A stretch of 64,000 nucleotides of DNA, taken from positions 4,203,984 through 4,267,983 of the forward strand of contig NZ_JH976537.1 of NCBI RefSeq assembly GCF_000309385.1, written 5' to 3'. Below are positions 27,585-36,088 of this stretch, piece after piece. The stretch comes from Nodosilinea nodulosa PCC 7104. GTDB lineage: Bacteria; Cyanobacteriota; Cyanobacteriia; Phormidesmidales; Phormidesmidaceae. The first letter of the stretch is position 1; the number at the start of each line of letters is the position of its first letter. The notes under the pieces were generated by a model. It had not been told where the DNA came from and did not search any database. It worked only from the letters and a program-made list of their open reading frames with translations. Made by a program: the position numbers and the translations under genes.

Positions 27585-28685
27585 ATGGCACTAATTCTCA
27601 CCTATTTGGGTAAGGGCGGCTGCGGCACCACCACCGTCGCGATCGCGGCGGCCAAGCAGCGGGCGCGGGCGGGGCAGCGGGTGCTGCTGGTGGTGCAGGA
27701 TGTGACCCCGGCCCCGGCCCTGCTGCTGGGGCATCCCCTCAAAGCCGAGCCCGCCGAGGTAGAGGCGAACCTGTGGGCCGTGCAGTTTCAGGCGGCAACC
27801 CTGCTGGAGCAGAGCTGGGATGAGGTAAAGGCGCTGGAGGCCCAGTACCTGCGCACGCCCTTCCTTAAGGCGGTCTACGGCCAGGAGCTGGGGGTGCTGC
27901 CGGGTATGGACAGCGCCCTGGCGCTAAATGCTCTGCGCCAGCTCGACGCCAGCGATCGCTACGATGTGATTGTCTACGACGGCAGCGATGCCCTAGCCAC
28001 CCTGCGCATGCTGGGTATGCCTGAAATTTTGGACTGGTATCTGCGGCGGTTTCGCGGCGTGTTTCAGCAGTCGGATGTGGGGCGAGTGCTGTCGCCGTTT
28101 TTGCAGCCCATGGCCTCGGCGGTGCTGGCGGTGGACTGGTCAGGGGATGTGCTGGATCAACCGACCGGGCAGGTGCGATCGCAGCTAGAAGACGGCAGAC
28201 AGGCCGTCACAGACCCCAGCCGAGTCGCCGCCTTTTTGGTCACCACTCCGGCCCCTGGCGCGGTAGCCACCGCCCGCTACCTGTGGGGCAGCGCCCAGCA
28301 GATCGGCCTTACCGTGGGCGGTGTAGTAGTCAACGGCGGCGGTCTCGAGCGCGATCAGACCACAGCCTTCGCGCCCCTGCCCCAGGTGGCCCTGCCCCAG
28401 GTTCTGGAGCAGGGCTGGGAGGAGGCGATCGCGGCCCTGCCTGACCCGGTTAAGTGGGCCGCCGCCGCCCCCCGCCCGGTCAGCGTGGATGTGGCGGCCA
28501 AAACCGTGCGCTTGTTCCTGCCCAGTTTTGACAAAACTCAGGTCAAGCTCACCCAGTACGGCCCCGAGGTTACCATCGAAGCGGGCGATCAGCGGCGCAA
28601 CCTGCTGCTGCCAGCGGCGCTCCAGGGCAAGGCCGTGGCTGGGGCCAAGTTTCAAGACCAGCACCTGGTGATTTCCTTTAGCTAG
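27585..28685 (+). CDS. ArsA/Get3-like ATPase family protein with altered P-loop
   Basis: This 366-residue protein has the SIMIBI deviant-Walker fold of Get3/ArsA and a C-terminal HSP20-like beta domain (about 305-366, VRLFLPSFDKTQVKLTQYG to LVISFS). The P-loop reads GKGGCGTTT: the signature lysine K10 is kept, but the catalytic P-loop lysine is T15. Switch regions (YDVIVYDGSDALATLRML) are recognisable. It may bind nucleotide weakly or act as a membrane-protein or pigment-protein chaperone (inference). It lies upstream of chlG on the same strand with a strong hairpin between them. Confidence 0.8.
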   Translation: MALILTYLGKGGCGTTTVAIAAAKQRARAGQRVLLVVQDVTPAPALLLGHPLKAEPAEVEANLWAVQFQAATLLEQSWDEVKALEAQYLRTPFLKAVYGQELGVLPGMDSALALNALRQLDASDRYDVIVYDGSDALATLRMLGMPEILDWYLRRFRGVFQQSDVGRVLSPFLQPMASAVLAVDWSGDVLDQPTGQVRSQLEDGRQAVTDPSRVAAFLVTTPAPGAVATARYLWGSAQQIGLTVGGVVVNGGGLERDQTTAFAPLPQVALPQVLEQGWEEAIAALPDPVKWAAAAPRPVSVDVAAKTVRLFLPSFDKTQVKLTQYGPEVTIEAGDQRRNLLLPAALQGKAVAGAKFQDQHLVISFS

Positions 28686-28696
28686 GAAACGGGCTC

Positions 28697-28736
28697 CATA
28701 CCGCTGCCGTGCTCCGGCGAGCGCGGCAGCGGTATG
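28697..28736 (+). repeat. 40-nt near-perfect hairpin after the ArsA-like gene
   Basis: The arms CATACCGCTGCCG and CGGCAGCGGTATG (13 bp) enclose an inner GCTC-CGGC-GAGC stem-loop. The hairpin starts 11 bp after the stop of the ArsA-like gene. It has no T run, so it is not a standard terminator; RNA 3'-end protection or factor-assisted termination is possible. Confidence 0.7.
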
Positions 28737-28864
28737 TCATCGGTTCCCAGGAAAACCATGCCGACCTCAGCCATGGTTTGATCCTGACCTCAGAAATGTG
28801 GCACCGTGGGTAGAGATCGCGATCGCCCAAGCTTTTATCGACCCGTAGCAGTTATCTCCCCACC

Positions 28865-29914
28865 ATGGCTGAACCATCGTCTTCCATCCCGGTTAACGAC
28901 GCTCCAGACGAGGCGGTGGCTGGCACCGCTGAAGCTGAGGCAGCAGCGACACCAGCAGCGGCCGCTCAGGGCGACGCCACCCGCCAGCTCTTGGGCATGA
29001 AGGGCGCCAAGACTGGCGAAACCTCCGTCTGGAAGATTCGCCTCCAGCTGATGAAACCGATCACCTGGATCCCGCTCATCTGGGGTGTAGTGTGTGGGGC
29101 AGCCTCCTCCGGCAACTACCGCTGGACCCTAGAATACGTGCTGATTGCCGCCGCCTGCATGCTGCTCTCGGGGCCTCTGCTAACCGGCTACACCCAAACC
29201 CTCAACGACTTCTACGATCGCGACATCGACGCCATCAACGAGCCCTACCGGCCCATCCCCTCCGGAGCCATCTCAATTCCCCAGGTGGTGACCCAAATTT
29301 TGCTGCTGCTGGTGGGGGGCATTGCCGTTGCCTACGGCCTCGATCGCTGGGCAGGCCACGACTTTCCCACCATTACAGCTCTGGCCCTTGGCGGGTCGCT
29401 GGTGTCGTACATCTACTCAGCTCCGCCGCTCAAGCTGAAGCAGAACGGCTGGCTGGGCAACTACGCCCTCGGGGCCAGCTACATCGCGCTGCCTTGGTGG
29501 GCGGGCCACGCCCTGTTTGGCGAGCTGACCTGGCAGATCGTGGTGCTGACTCTGTTTTACAGCCTGGCGGGCCTGGGCATTGCTGTGGTCAACGATTTTA
29601 AGAGCGTGGAGGGCGATCGCCAGATGGGCCTCAAGTCGCTGCCGGTGATGTTCGGCGTCACCACCGCCGCCTGGATCTGCGTCCTGGCGATCGACATTTT
29701 TCAGGGGGGCGTAGCGGCTTATCTGATGGCCATTCATCAAAACCTCTACGCGGTGCTGCTGGTGCTGCTGATCATTCCCCAGATCACCTTTCAAGACATG
29801 TACTTCCTCCGGGATCCCTTGGGCAACGATGTTAAGTACCAGGCCAGCGCCCAGCCTTTTTTGGTGCTGGGTATGCTGGTCACGGGGCTAGCGCTGGGGC
29901 ACAGGGTACTTTAA
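28865..29914 (+). CDS. chlG: chlorophyll synthase
   Basis: ChlG is a UbiA-family prenyltransferase that attaches the phytyl or geranylgeranyl chain to chlorophyllide a in the membrane, the last step of chlorophyll a synthesis. The 349-residue protein has a polar N-terminal tail of about 45 residues and about nine membrane helices. It has the first Asp-rich motif NDFYDRDIDAINEPYRPIPSG and the second motif NDFKSVEGDRQMGLKSLPV. The ATG at 28865 is the natural start. In Synechocystis, ChlG works with Hlip proteins and YidC; an hlip gene lies 4.3 kb downstream. Confidence 0.97.
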   Translation: MAEPSSSIPVNDAPDEAVAGTAEAEAAATPAAAAQGDATRQLLGMKGAKTGETSVWKIRLQLMKPITWIPLIWGVVCGAASSGNYRWTLEYVLIAAACMLLSGPLLTGYTQTLNDFYDRDIDAINEPYRPIPSGAISIPQVVTQILLLLVGGIAVAYGLDRWAGHDFPTITALALGGSLVSYIYSAPPLKLKQNGWLGNYALGASYIALPWWAGHALFGELTWQIVVLTLFYSLAGLGIAVVNDFKSVEGDRQMGLKSLPVMFGVTTAAWICVLAIDIFQGGVAAYLMAIHQNLYAVLLVLLIIPQITFQDMYFLRDPLGNDVKYQASAQPFLVLGMLVTGLALGHRVL

Positions 29915-29982
29915 GGGGATCCGCTCAATCGTGGCTGTACCCTTGAAGAAATGACCGAAACCCCATACAGTTCACAGAGGAT

Positions 29983-32442
29983 ATGAAGGGCAACGGTGCT
30001 ATGGCTCGATCTTGGTTAACCTGGCTGTCGTCTCCTGCAAGGAAGCCGTCGTCTTCGGCAGGGCGCAGGGCCTCTGGGCGCAACGCCTCTGAGCGCAAAG
30101 CCTCTGAGGTGAGTTCAACCAATTTTTCTGGCACAACCTCCTCGCGGCAATCGATCGAACCGTCCAACCCGTCGCGGGAGAGGCCAACGCCGCCGCGCCG
30201 CTACCGGCCCTTGTTTTTGCGGCCCCTGTTTTGGGTTGTGCTGCTGACCGGAGCGGGCATCGCTGGCGGCGGTACTCGCGCTTACCGAATATTGCAGGCG
30301 ACAAACGCTGCCCTACCCGACTCCAGTGCCGCCCTCACCTACCAGCGCGATGGCACCGTGACCATGGTTTCGGCCGATGGTGTCATTCTGCAAAAGATTG
30401 GCCCCGCCAGCCGCGAAACCATCACCTACGACGACATTCCAAAGTATCTGGTAGACGCGTTCATTGCTTCCGAAGACCAGCGTTTTTACGAGCACAACGG
30501 CGTTGACTATCGCGGCATTGCCCGGGCTGTTGTCGCCAATGTGCAAAGCCGCGAGACAGTCGAAGGGGCGAGCACCATTACCCAGCAGCTAGCCCGTATT
30601 GTCTTCCTTGACCAGGAGCGCAGCTATCAGCGCAAGCTGAAAGAAGCCCTGATGGCGATCAAGCTTGAAAAAAGCTTGACCAAAGAGCAGATCATTGAGC
30701 GCTACCTCAACCTGGTGTACCTGGGTTCGGGGGCCTATGGCGTTGCCGATGCCGCCTGGATTTACTTCGGCAAAACCATTGACCAACTCACCGTAGCCGA
30801 GTCGGCCATGATTGCTGGAATGGCCCCGGCGCCCAGCCTCTATTCCCCGGTGGTCGATGCAGAGTCGGCTCGCAACCAGCGCGATCGGGTAATTCGCCGC
30901 ATGCTGGAGACCAATACGATTACTGAGGCACAGGCCAACGAGGCCCTTAACGCCGATGTGGATGTCTCCCCCAAACAGCCCAAATTTCTCTACAGTGAGT
31001 TTCCCTACTTCACTATTTACGTTCAAAAGCAGCTCGAATCTGTGCTTTCCCCCGACCAGCTAGAGGCTGGGGGGCTGACCGTAGAAACGACGCTCAATGT
31101 GGTCTGGCAGCGTCGCGCCGAAGAAACGATTGAAAACGCCGTGGTTCGCTACGGCAGTTGGCAGGGGGTAGGCCAGGCGGCCCTGGTAGCTGTCGATCCC
31201 CGCAACGGCGAAATCAAAGCCATGGTGGGCGGCACCAACTTTAACAGCAACAACCAGTTTAACCGGGTAACCCAGGCCCAGCGGCAGCCAGGGTCAACCT
31301 TTAAGACCTTTGTTTACTCGGCGGCGATCGCAGGGGGCATGTCGCCCTACAAAAACTATATGGACGCTCGCTACGTAGTAGACGGCTACGAACCCAAGAA
31401 TTACAGCAAAAGATACAGCGGCAGCATGGATTTGCGCCAGGCCCTGCGCAACTCGGTCAACATCATCGCTGTAAAGCTACTGGTGGATGTGGGCTTCGAC
31501 CCAGTGATCGAGCTGGCGAAGCGCATGGGCATTGAGTCGCCGCTGCTGCCAGCCTACTCGCTGGCCCTGGGCACGTCCGAAGTCAATCTGCTAGAGCTAA
31601 CCAGCGCCTACGGCACCCTCGACAATAAGGGAGTGCACCGTCCCGCCCACGGCATTCGGCGGGTGCTCGACAGCAATGGAGAGGTCATTTACGAAAACCC
31701 TAACGAGTCGGTGCAGGCGATTGACGCTGACTCGGCAGCCATTATGACCTGGATGCTGCGCGGAGTAGTGGAAGGAGGAACCGGCGGCAACGCCTATTTG
31801 GGTCGCCCAGTGGCGGGCAAAACTGGTACCTCCGAGGAGTATCGCGATCTCTGGTTTGTGGGCTACATCCCACAACTGGTGGCCGGGGTGTGGATGGGCA
31901 ACGACGACAACACGCCTACCCATGGAGCTAGCAGCACAGCCGCCGCGATCTGGCACGACTTTATGGCCAAACTCACCGACGATATTCCGGTAGAGCAATT
32001 CCCAAGCCTGCCCCGCCTGGGAGGGCGCGAACCGACCATTACCCTCAGCCCCCTTAAGCCAGGTCGAGTTGTTGCCGATTCTGGGCCGTCTCAACCATCG
32101 GAATCTGCCTCTAGGTCTAGCGGTGAGAGTCGTCAGGTGGCCAGGCAGTCAGAAAGCGAGAGTCGCCGCAGTGAAGAGAGTTCCACTTCCAGTGGCGACA
32201 GCAACAGCCAGGGCACTGGCGACAGTACCGAAACCTCTGATTCAGCGGAAGCAGCTACTCCGGCCATTACCAATGAACCGCCAGCCGTAGCGCCGGTTAG
32301 CCCAGCGCCTCGCCCCGTCAATACGGCCCCGGTAGCGCCTGCCCCTGCGCCTATACCAGCCGCCCCGGCCCCTGCGCCACCGCCAATTGTGGCACCCCCA
32401 CCCCCCCTTGAGGCACCCCCACCCACCAGCAGCGGGGAATAG
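29983..32442 (+). CDS. class A penicillin-binding protein 1A
   Basis: This 819-residue bifunctional peptidoglycan synthase has a basic cytoplasmic tail, a membrane anchor near 75-95, a GT51 transglycosylase (EDQRFYEHNGVDYRGI, EGASTITQQLAR, KLKEALMAIKLE) and a transpeptidase. The transpeptidase has the SxxK serine in PGSTFKTFVY, SVN in LRNSVNIIAVKL and KTG in AGKTGTSEEYRDLWFVG. The last 140 residues are low complexity: Ser/Glu-rich, then Pro/Ala-rich, with no domain. Start choices are ATG 29983 or ATG 30001; ribosome sites do not decide. A GACC..GGGGATGATCCCC..GGTC hairpin (32496-32522) follows. Confidence 0.95.
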   Translation: MKGNGAMARSWLTWLSSPARKPSSSAGRRASGRNASERKASEVSSTNFSGTTSSRQSIEPSNPSRERPTPPRRYRPLFLRPLFWVVLLTGAGIAGGGTRAYRILQATNAALPDSSAALTYQRDGTVTMVSADGVILQKIGPASRETITYDDIPKYLVDAFIASEDQRFYEHNGVDYRGIARAVVANVQSRETVEGASTITQQLARIVFLDQERSYQRKLKEALMAIKLEKSLTKEQIIERYLNLVYLGSGAYGVADAAWIYFGKTIDQLTVAESAMIAGMAPAPSLYSPVVDAESARNQRDRVIRRMLETNTITEAQANEALNADVDVSPKQPKFLYSEFPYFTIYVQKQLESVLSPDQLEAGGLTVETTLNVVWQRRAEETIENAVVRYGSWQGVGQAALVAVDPRNGEIKAMVGGTNFNSNNQFNRVTQAQRQPGSTFKTFVYSAAIAGGMSPYKNYMDARYVVDGYEPKNYSKRYSGSMDLRQALRNSVNIIAVKLLVDVGFDPVIELAKRMGIESPLLPAYSLALGTSEVNLLELTSAYGTLDNKGVHRPAHGIRRVLDSNGEVIYENPNESVQAIDADSAAIMTWMLRGVVEGGTGGNAYLGRPVAGKTGTSEEYRDLWFVGYIPQLVAGVWMGNDDNTPTHGASSTAAAIWHDFMAKLTDDIPVEQFPSLPRLGGREPTITLSPLKPGRVVADSGPSQPSESASRSSGESRQVARQSESESRRSEESSTSSGDSNSQGTGDSTETSDSAEAATPAITNEPPAVAPVSPAPRPVNTAPVAPAPAPIPAAPAPAPPPIVAPPPPLEAPPPTSSGE

Positions 32443-32576
32443 ACCCTAGGGCATAGATAGCTGGTCGATGGCGGGCGTCGGGGGCACCAGGCTCAGACCA
32501 GGGGATGATCCCCCAATTGGTCTATCGTCGTAGGATGGTAGATAGCTAATTACTGATTTTGGAGTCTGATATAGCT

Positions 32577-32771
32577 ATGACACTCTTTTTTGCGATCGCA
32601 AGTGAAAGCCTTTCCTCCCCGTTTGTGCTGGTTTACGTAGTAGGGTTTGTGGCTGCGGTGACCATCGGCTCAATTGCCTGGTACAACTCGAAGCGGCCTG
32701 CCGGTTGGGAAAATAAAGAAAAGCCTGACTTTGTTCCCACCGTGAAACCTGAAGAGGGAAAAGAGGGTTAA
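32577..32771 (+). CDS. psb35: Psb35-like small membrane protein
   Basis: This 64-residue single-span protein has a hydrophobic segment (FVLVYVVGFVAAVTIGSIAWY) followed by NSKRPAGWENKEKPDFVPTVK. That tail matches what I recall of Ssl2148/Psb35, a photosystem II-associated small protein of Synechocystis. I use ATG 32577; a TTG six codons upstream is open. The photosynthetic assignment comes from memory of the family, not a search. It is followed by the decayed transposase and then an hlip gene. Confidence 0.6.
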   Translation: MTLFFAIASESLSSPFVLVYVVGFVAAVTIGSIAWYNSKRPAGWENKEKPDFVPTVKPEEGKEG

Positions 32772-32939
32772 GCCTAGTAGACTGCGGCACAAGTGTGGCG
32801 ACTATTGCCAATCGCGAGGGAGCATGGGAGCTAGGGAGCCAGGTGCTGGAATAGTCGGCATATTTCAGCCTTCGAGTACTAGTTTCCCCCAAATTTGTGT
32901 CGAGTAAAATAAAGGGAGAGCGCTCAGGGGGCCAACAGG

Positions 32940-34110
32940 ATGGCCAAGCAGCGACAGAAGCGTGGAACCGCAGGCGATAAAACGATTTGTCTCCCCCTTG
33001 CAGACGACCTCGACTACGCCACTTTGGTGGAAGATCGTGAAGCCTCTCGCCAGTGTCTCGATGAGCAGATTGCGGCTCACCCTGAACTGTTTCCCGAAGG
33101 CATTGAGGTCGGTTATCGCTTTCAGACTGGGTCGAGTCCTCCCGCCAGCAGATTCAGACCCGCTAGATTTTGCTCCCGAGGATGAAGGAGATGTATCAAC
33201 TGCGTCCGGATTTTGTGATGCCGTACATGGGTGAATTGGCAGAAATGGCGAATAGAGAACTCTATCTGCGGAAGCATGGTCTGGCGTTTGGGGGCATTGC
33301 CCATGTGCTGGGTTGCTCCGAGATGCACTGGTATCGGCTCTACCAGTCGTTGGGGTGAGCCTCTATTGTCGGGGCTACCCTGAAAACGGAAACGGCGCTT
33401 CTCCAATCTAGTTGCGGACGAAAAGCACTGTGATTGGCAAGGGAACCGTGCAAATCTGGCCGTCACCGCCGCCCAAGGGTGCATTTTGGGGCCGGTCTGA
33501 GGACCAGTGCGGGGCAGCACTGACTCACTGAAGCCCATGGCGTATTCCAGCAGGAAGCGGCCCATTATGCCCCTGACTATACTCCCGAAACGGCAACCAC
33601 CAATGGGTGGGACGCCACCCGAGCCGCCTGGGAAACATTATTTCCTGGCGTCGTCTGGATTCTGTGCTTTCTCCATGAAGTGATTAAGATTCGGGATTGG
33701 TGCCGATCGAAACCCGCGCTCCGGCAACAACTCCTCGACCAACTCTGACCTGTCTATCAGGCTACCAGCAAGCGACGCTTTGCCCAACGACTGTGACGGT
33801 TGCTGGAGTGGGTGAATACGCGCACCTTGCCAAGGCCATTGACGGGCGCTTGCGACGGTTGAAAGGCAAGTCTCAATTTTTTCAACGGGCCTTTGACTTC
33901 CCTGACGCTTATCGCACCAGTAATCAAGTGGACCGGCCAATGAACTATCTCGACCGCACCTTGTATGCTATGCAAGATTTCCACGGGAAATGGGGCTCCG
34001 CCGAGCAATCCAGTCGGGCCATGGCGTTACTCTTGATTGCTTCGTCGTTGAATGACAGAAGGCGGTTGCCCAGGGGAACTGACGGACCTAGGCCTGAACT
34101 TGTCAAGCAG
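32940..34110 (+). pseudogene. decayed transposase with several frameshifts and stops
   Basis: Fragments of one transposase appear in order but in different frames. They are MAKQRQKRGTAGDKT (32940), MYQLRPDFVMPYMGELAE (about 33188), NLVADEKHCDWQG (about 33407), EAHGVFQQEAAHY then TNGWDATRAAWETLFPG (about 33530-33650) and AYRTSNQVDRPMNYLDRTLYAMQDFHG (about 33908-33985). In-frame TGA codons occur near 33747 and 33795, besides frame changes. The DEKH and NGWDATRAAW segments look like the DDE core of a known cyanobacterial IS type whose family name I cannot state with confidence. Outer inverted repeats were not found. Confidence 0.75.
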
Positions 34111-34221
34111 CACAGGGCAGCGATCGCCCCCGCCGTCCAGTCGCTAGCCATGGCACACCCCTTACCACAACGGGCAACCCATGGGGTAGGCTAAGAAAGC
34201 AATCGACACACCCCCAAACCT

Positions 34222-34392
34222 ATGGCTAACCTCGACCCCACTGTGACCCCCACTATCGAGCGCCCCAAATCGGGCTTTAACGACTATGCCGAACGGCTAA
34301 ATGGGCGGGCCGCCATGCTGGGGTTTGTGGCGCTGGTGCTGTTTGAGGCCGTAACCGGGCAGGCGATTGTAACTTGGCTGGGGCTGCGCTAG
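34222..34392 (+). CDS. high-light-inducible protein (Hlip/SCP)
   Basis: This 56-residue protein has one chlorophyll-binding membrane helix with the family motif YAERLNGRAAMLGFVALVLF, then EAVTGQAIVTWLGLR. Hlips bind chlorophyll and carotenoid and protect photosystem assembly and chlorophyll synthesis (ChlG) under light stress. It starts at ATG 34222. It sits right after the decayed transposase, so its promoter must be in or near the IS remnant. Confidence 0.9.
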   Translation: MANLDPTVTPTIERPKSGFNDYAERLNGRAAMLGFVALVLFEAVTGQAIVTWLGLR

Positions 34393-34624
34393 GTAGACAA
34401 TATCCCTCCGTTTGGGAAACCTATTGCGTGAGCAGGATTAGTTCCCCTACGACGTTGCAGTCATGTCTTACGCTGCACCTCTGCCTGTTAAGGCAAACCT
34501 GGGGATTCTCTAAAGCCTGGCCGCCATCAACTTTGCTGCACTTGGGAGACTGACCATTAAAGCGCTGTTTAGAAAACAACCGTGGCTGGCCACGGCGCTC
34601 ACCGTTGGCGCTGTCGATGGCCTA

Positions 34625-34834
34625 ATGGGGTCAGTGGAGGAAAAGGTCTCCCTGGCCCTGTTTGGGCTACTTTTGGCGGGCGGGGCGGTAACCCTGAGCT
34701 GGGGCCAAATTCAGCGCCACGCCACAGCTAGCAAAATGCCGGTCGTGCTGCACCCGCCGGGGCAGATCTATATGCCCCCATCCACGGGCCTAAACGATCT
34801 ACAGGCCAGTACGGGTGACGAGTCTACTCCCTGA
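34625..34834 (+). CDS. small membrane protein of unknown function, start uncertain
   Basis: From ATG 34625 it gives 69 residues with one hydrophobic helix (SLALFGLLLAGGAVTLSWG) and a polar tail. The same frame stays open upstream for about 37 codons and reads protein-like (LTIKALFRKQPWLATALTVGAVDG, about 34550-34621). There is no ATG, GTG or TTG in that part before a TAA, so either the start is non-standard or the 5' end is damaged. The 3' end overlaps the convergent gene by 67 bp. Confidence 0.4.
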   Translation: MGSVEEKVSLALFGLLLAGGAVTLSWGQIQRHATASKMPVVLHPPGQIYMPPSTGLNDLQASTGDESTP

Positions 34835-35682
34835 AGCGGACATTTGGCCTGGGCACAGGAGCGGCAGCTGGCGCTGATGACGAACTCTACACTGCGCTGC
34901 CGATACAGGCTGACGTTCTGGCGAATGTAGCCCTCAATTTCCAGCTCCGAGAGGTCGTCAGCAATCAATATTGCCTGGGGGCTACTGAGGGTTTGGCGGC
35001 TGAGGTTGATGTGGGCCAGGTTGTCGCAAAAGCTGACCTGGGGTGAATGTACGACTACCGGCAGCTTCTGGGACTGGCTGCGAAAAGCTTCCGGGCGCTG
35101 CTGGGCGTAGTGGTCTTTGAATTGCAGGGTGACGGTGCCGTCGGTGTAGCAGCGGCTGCGAATGTGGCGCTGAAAGGGCACGGTGAGAAAGCCTTCGGGG
35201 GTGAGGCTGTACCACCACGACTTGTGCCAGCCCTGGTTGGGCAGATTGAGAATGTGCTGAATATCGTCAGGCTCAAAGCCCGATCGCGCTAGCAGGGCCT
35301 CGGCCTCGGCCAGGGGCACATTGTGGGCCAGGGTGGCCAGGTCGGAGTGGCAGGGGGTAATCGCCTGGTACTCTCGATGGTTGCTGACATCGGGCAGCGG
35401 CGCCTCGGGGTAGGACCCGGCCAGCACGCAGTTGATGTGCTCGAAGGTGAGCACCGCATCTATGCGGCCCTGGCCCTGGGAGCTATGGCAAGGGAGTGGT
35501 ACGCCCACTTCGACGGTGACCGTGCCTATTTCGTGGGGATGGGCGATCGCGGGCAGGCTTTCGCTCAGCAGCGATCGCAGAAAGACATCATCGGCCACGG
35601 CCAGGGCCAGCTGCGGGTCAACCGCCACCGGCAGGGCGGTCTGCTGACGCTGGGAAGACGGGGCGAGAGGAGAGCTAACCAT
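34768..35682 (-). CDS. conserved hypothetical protein with C-terminal cysteine cluster
   Basis: This 304-residue soluble protein is not recognised. The middle holds CHSDLATLAHNVPLAEAEALLARSGFEP and GWHKSWWYSLTPEGFLTVPFQ. The end has C-x2-C-x4-C-x11-C (SCRSCAQAKC ... LACRSF), a possible metal or Fe-S site. The Asp/Leu-rich ILIADDLSELEIEGYI precedes it. The ATG at 35682 is used. Its 3' end overlaps the small membrane gene on the plus strand. Confidence 0.65.
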   Translation of the reverse strand: MVSSPLAPSSQRQQTALPVAVDPQLALAVADDVFLRSLLSESLPAIAHPHEIGTVTVEVGVPLPCHSSQGQGRIDAVLTFEHINCVLAGSYPEAPLPDVSNHREYQAITPCHSDLATLAHNVPLAEAEALLARSGFEPDDIQHILNLPNQGWHKSWWYSLTPEGFLTVPFQRHIRSRCYTDGTVTLQFKDHYAQQRPEAFRSQSQKLPVVVHSPQVSFCDNLAHINLSRQTLSSPQAILIADDLSELEIEGYIRQNVSLYRQRSVEFVISASCRSCAQAKCPLQGVDSSPVLACRSFRPVDGGI

Positions 35683-36088
35683 CGGTAAACACTCGCCAGA
35701 AGGGATGCTGCGATGGCCCGTGGGCCAGGGTTAACTGTCGCGATCGGACACGCATTCGAAGGCGCGGTTGAGCGCGATGGAGTCAGGCTAGATCTAGCCC
35801 TTTAACCCTCAAGTTTTCACTGTTCTATCAATCAGATGGGTCAGCGTGTGCCCCTAGGCCAGGAAACGTTGCACAGGTTCGCACAGCGCAACGTAAGCGC
35901 TGCACTTTGTTACTGTTTTTAGCGATCTCAGGGTCAGAACCTCACCGCAGGCCACAAAAAAGCGCCGCAACCGCAGCGCTTTGGGGGTTATACCAAGTCC
36001 AGACGTGGGGTTCTCCCCCAGGCAAAGCTTCGTCTCTAGACTTGAGTGAGGATTGTCTAGGGGTTAAACACACACAACCAACCAAAAC
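35683..36088. other. 406-bp interval
   Basis: This separates two minus-strand genes. It holds the terminator at 35955-35982 of the upstream gene and presumably the promoter for the gene at 35682. No coding signal stands out. Confidence 0.5.
35955..35982 (-). terminator. rho-independent terminator
   Basis: On the minus strand the hairpin AAAGCGC / GCGCTTT (35982-35976 with 35965-35959), with a TGCGGTTGCG loop, runs into a T tract ending at 35955. It lies 107 bp beyond the stop of the minus-strand gene at 36089. Confidence 0.75.
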
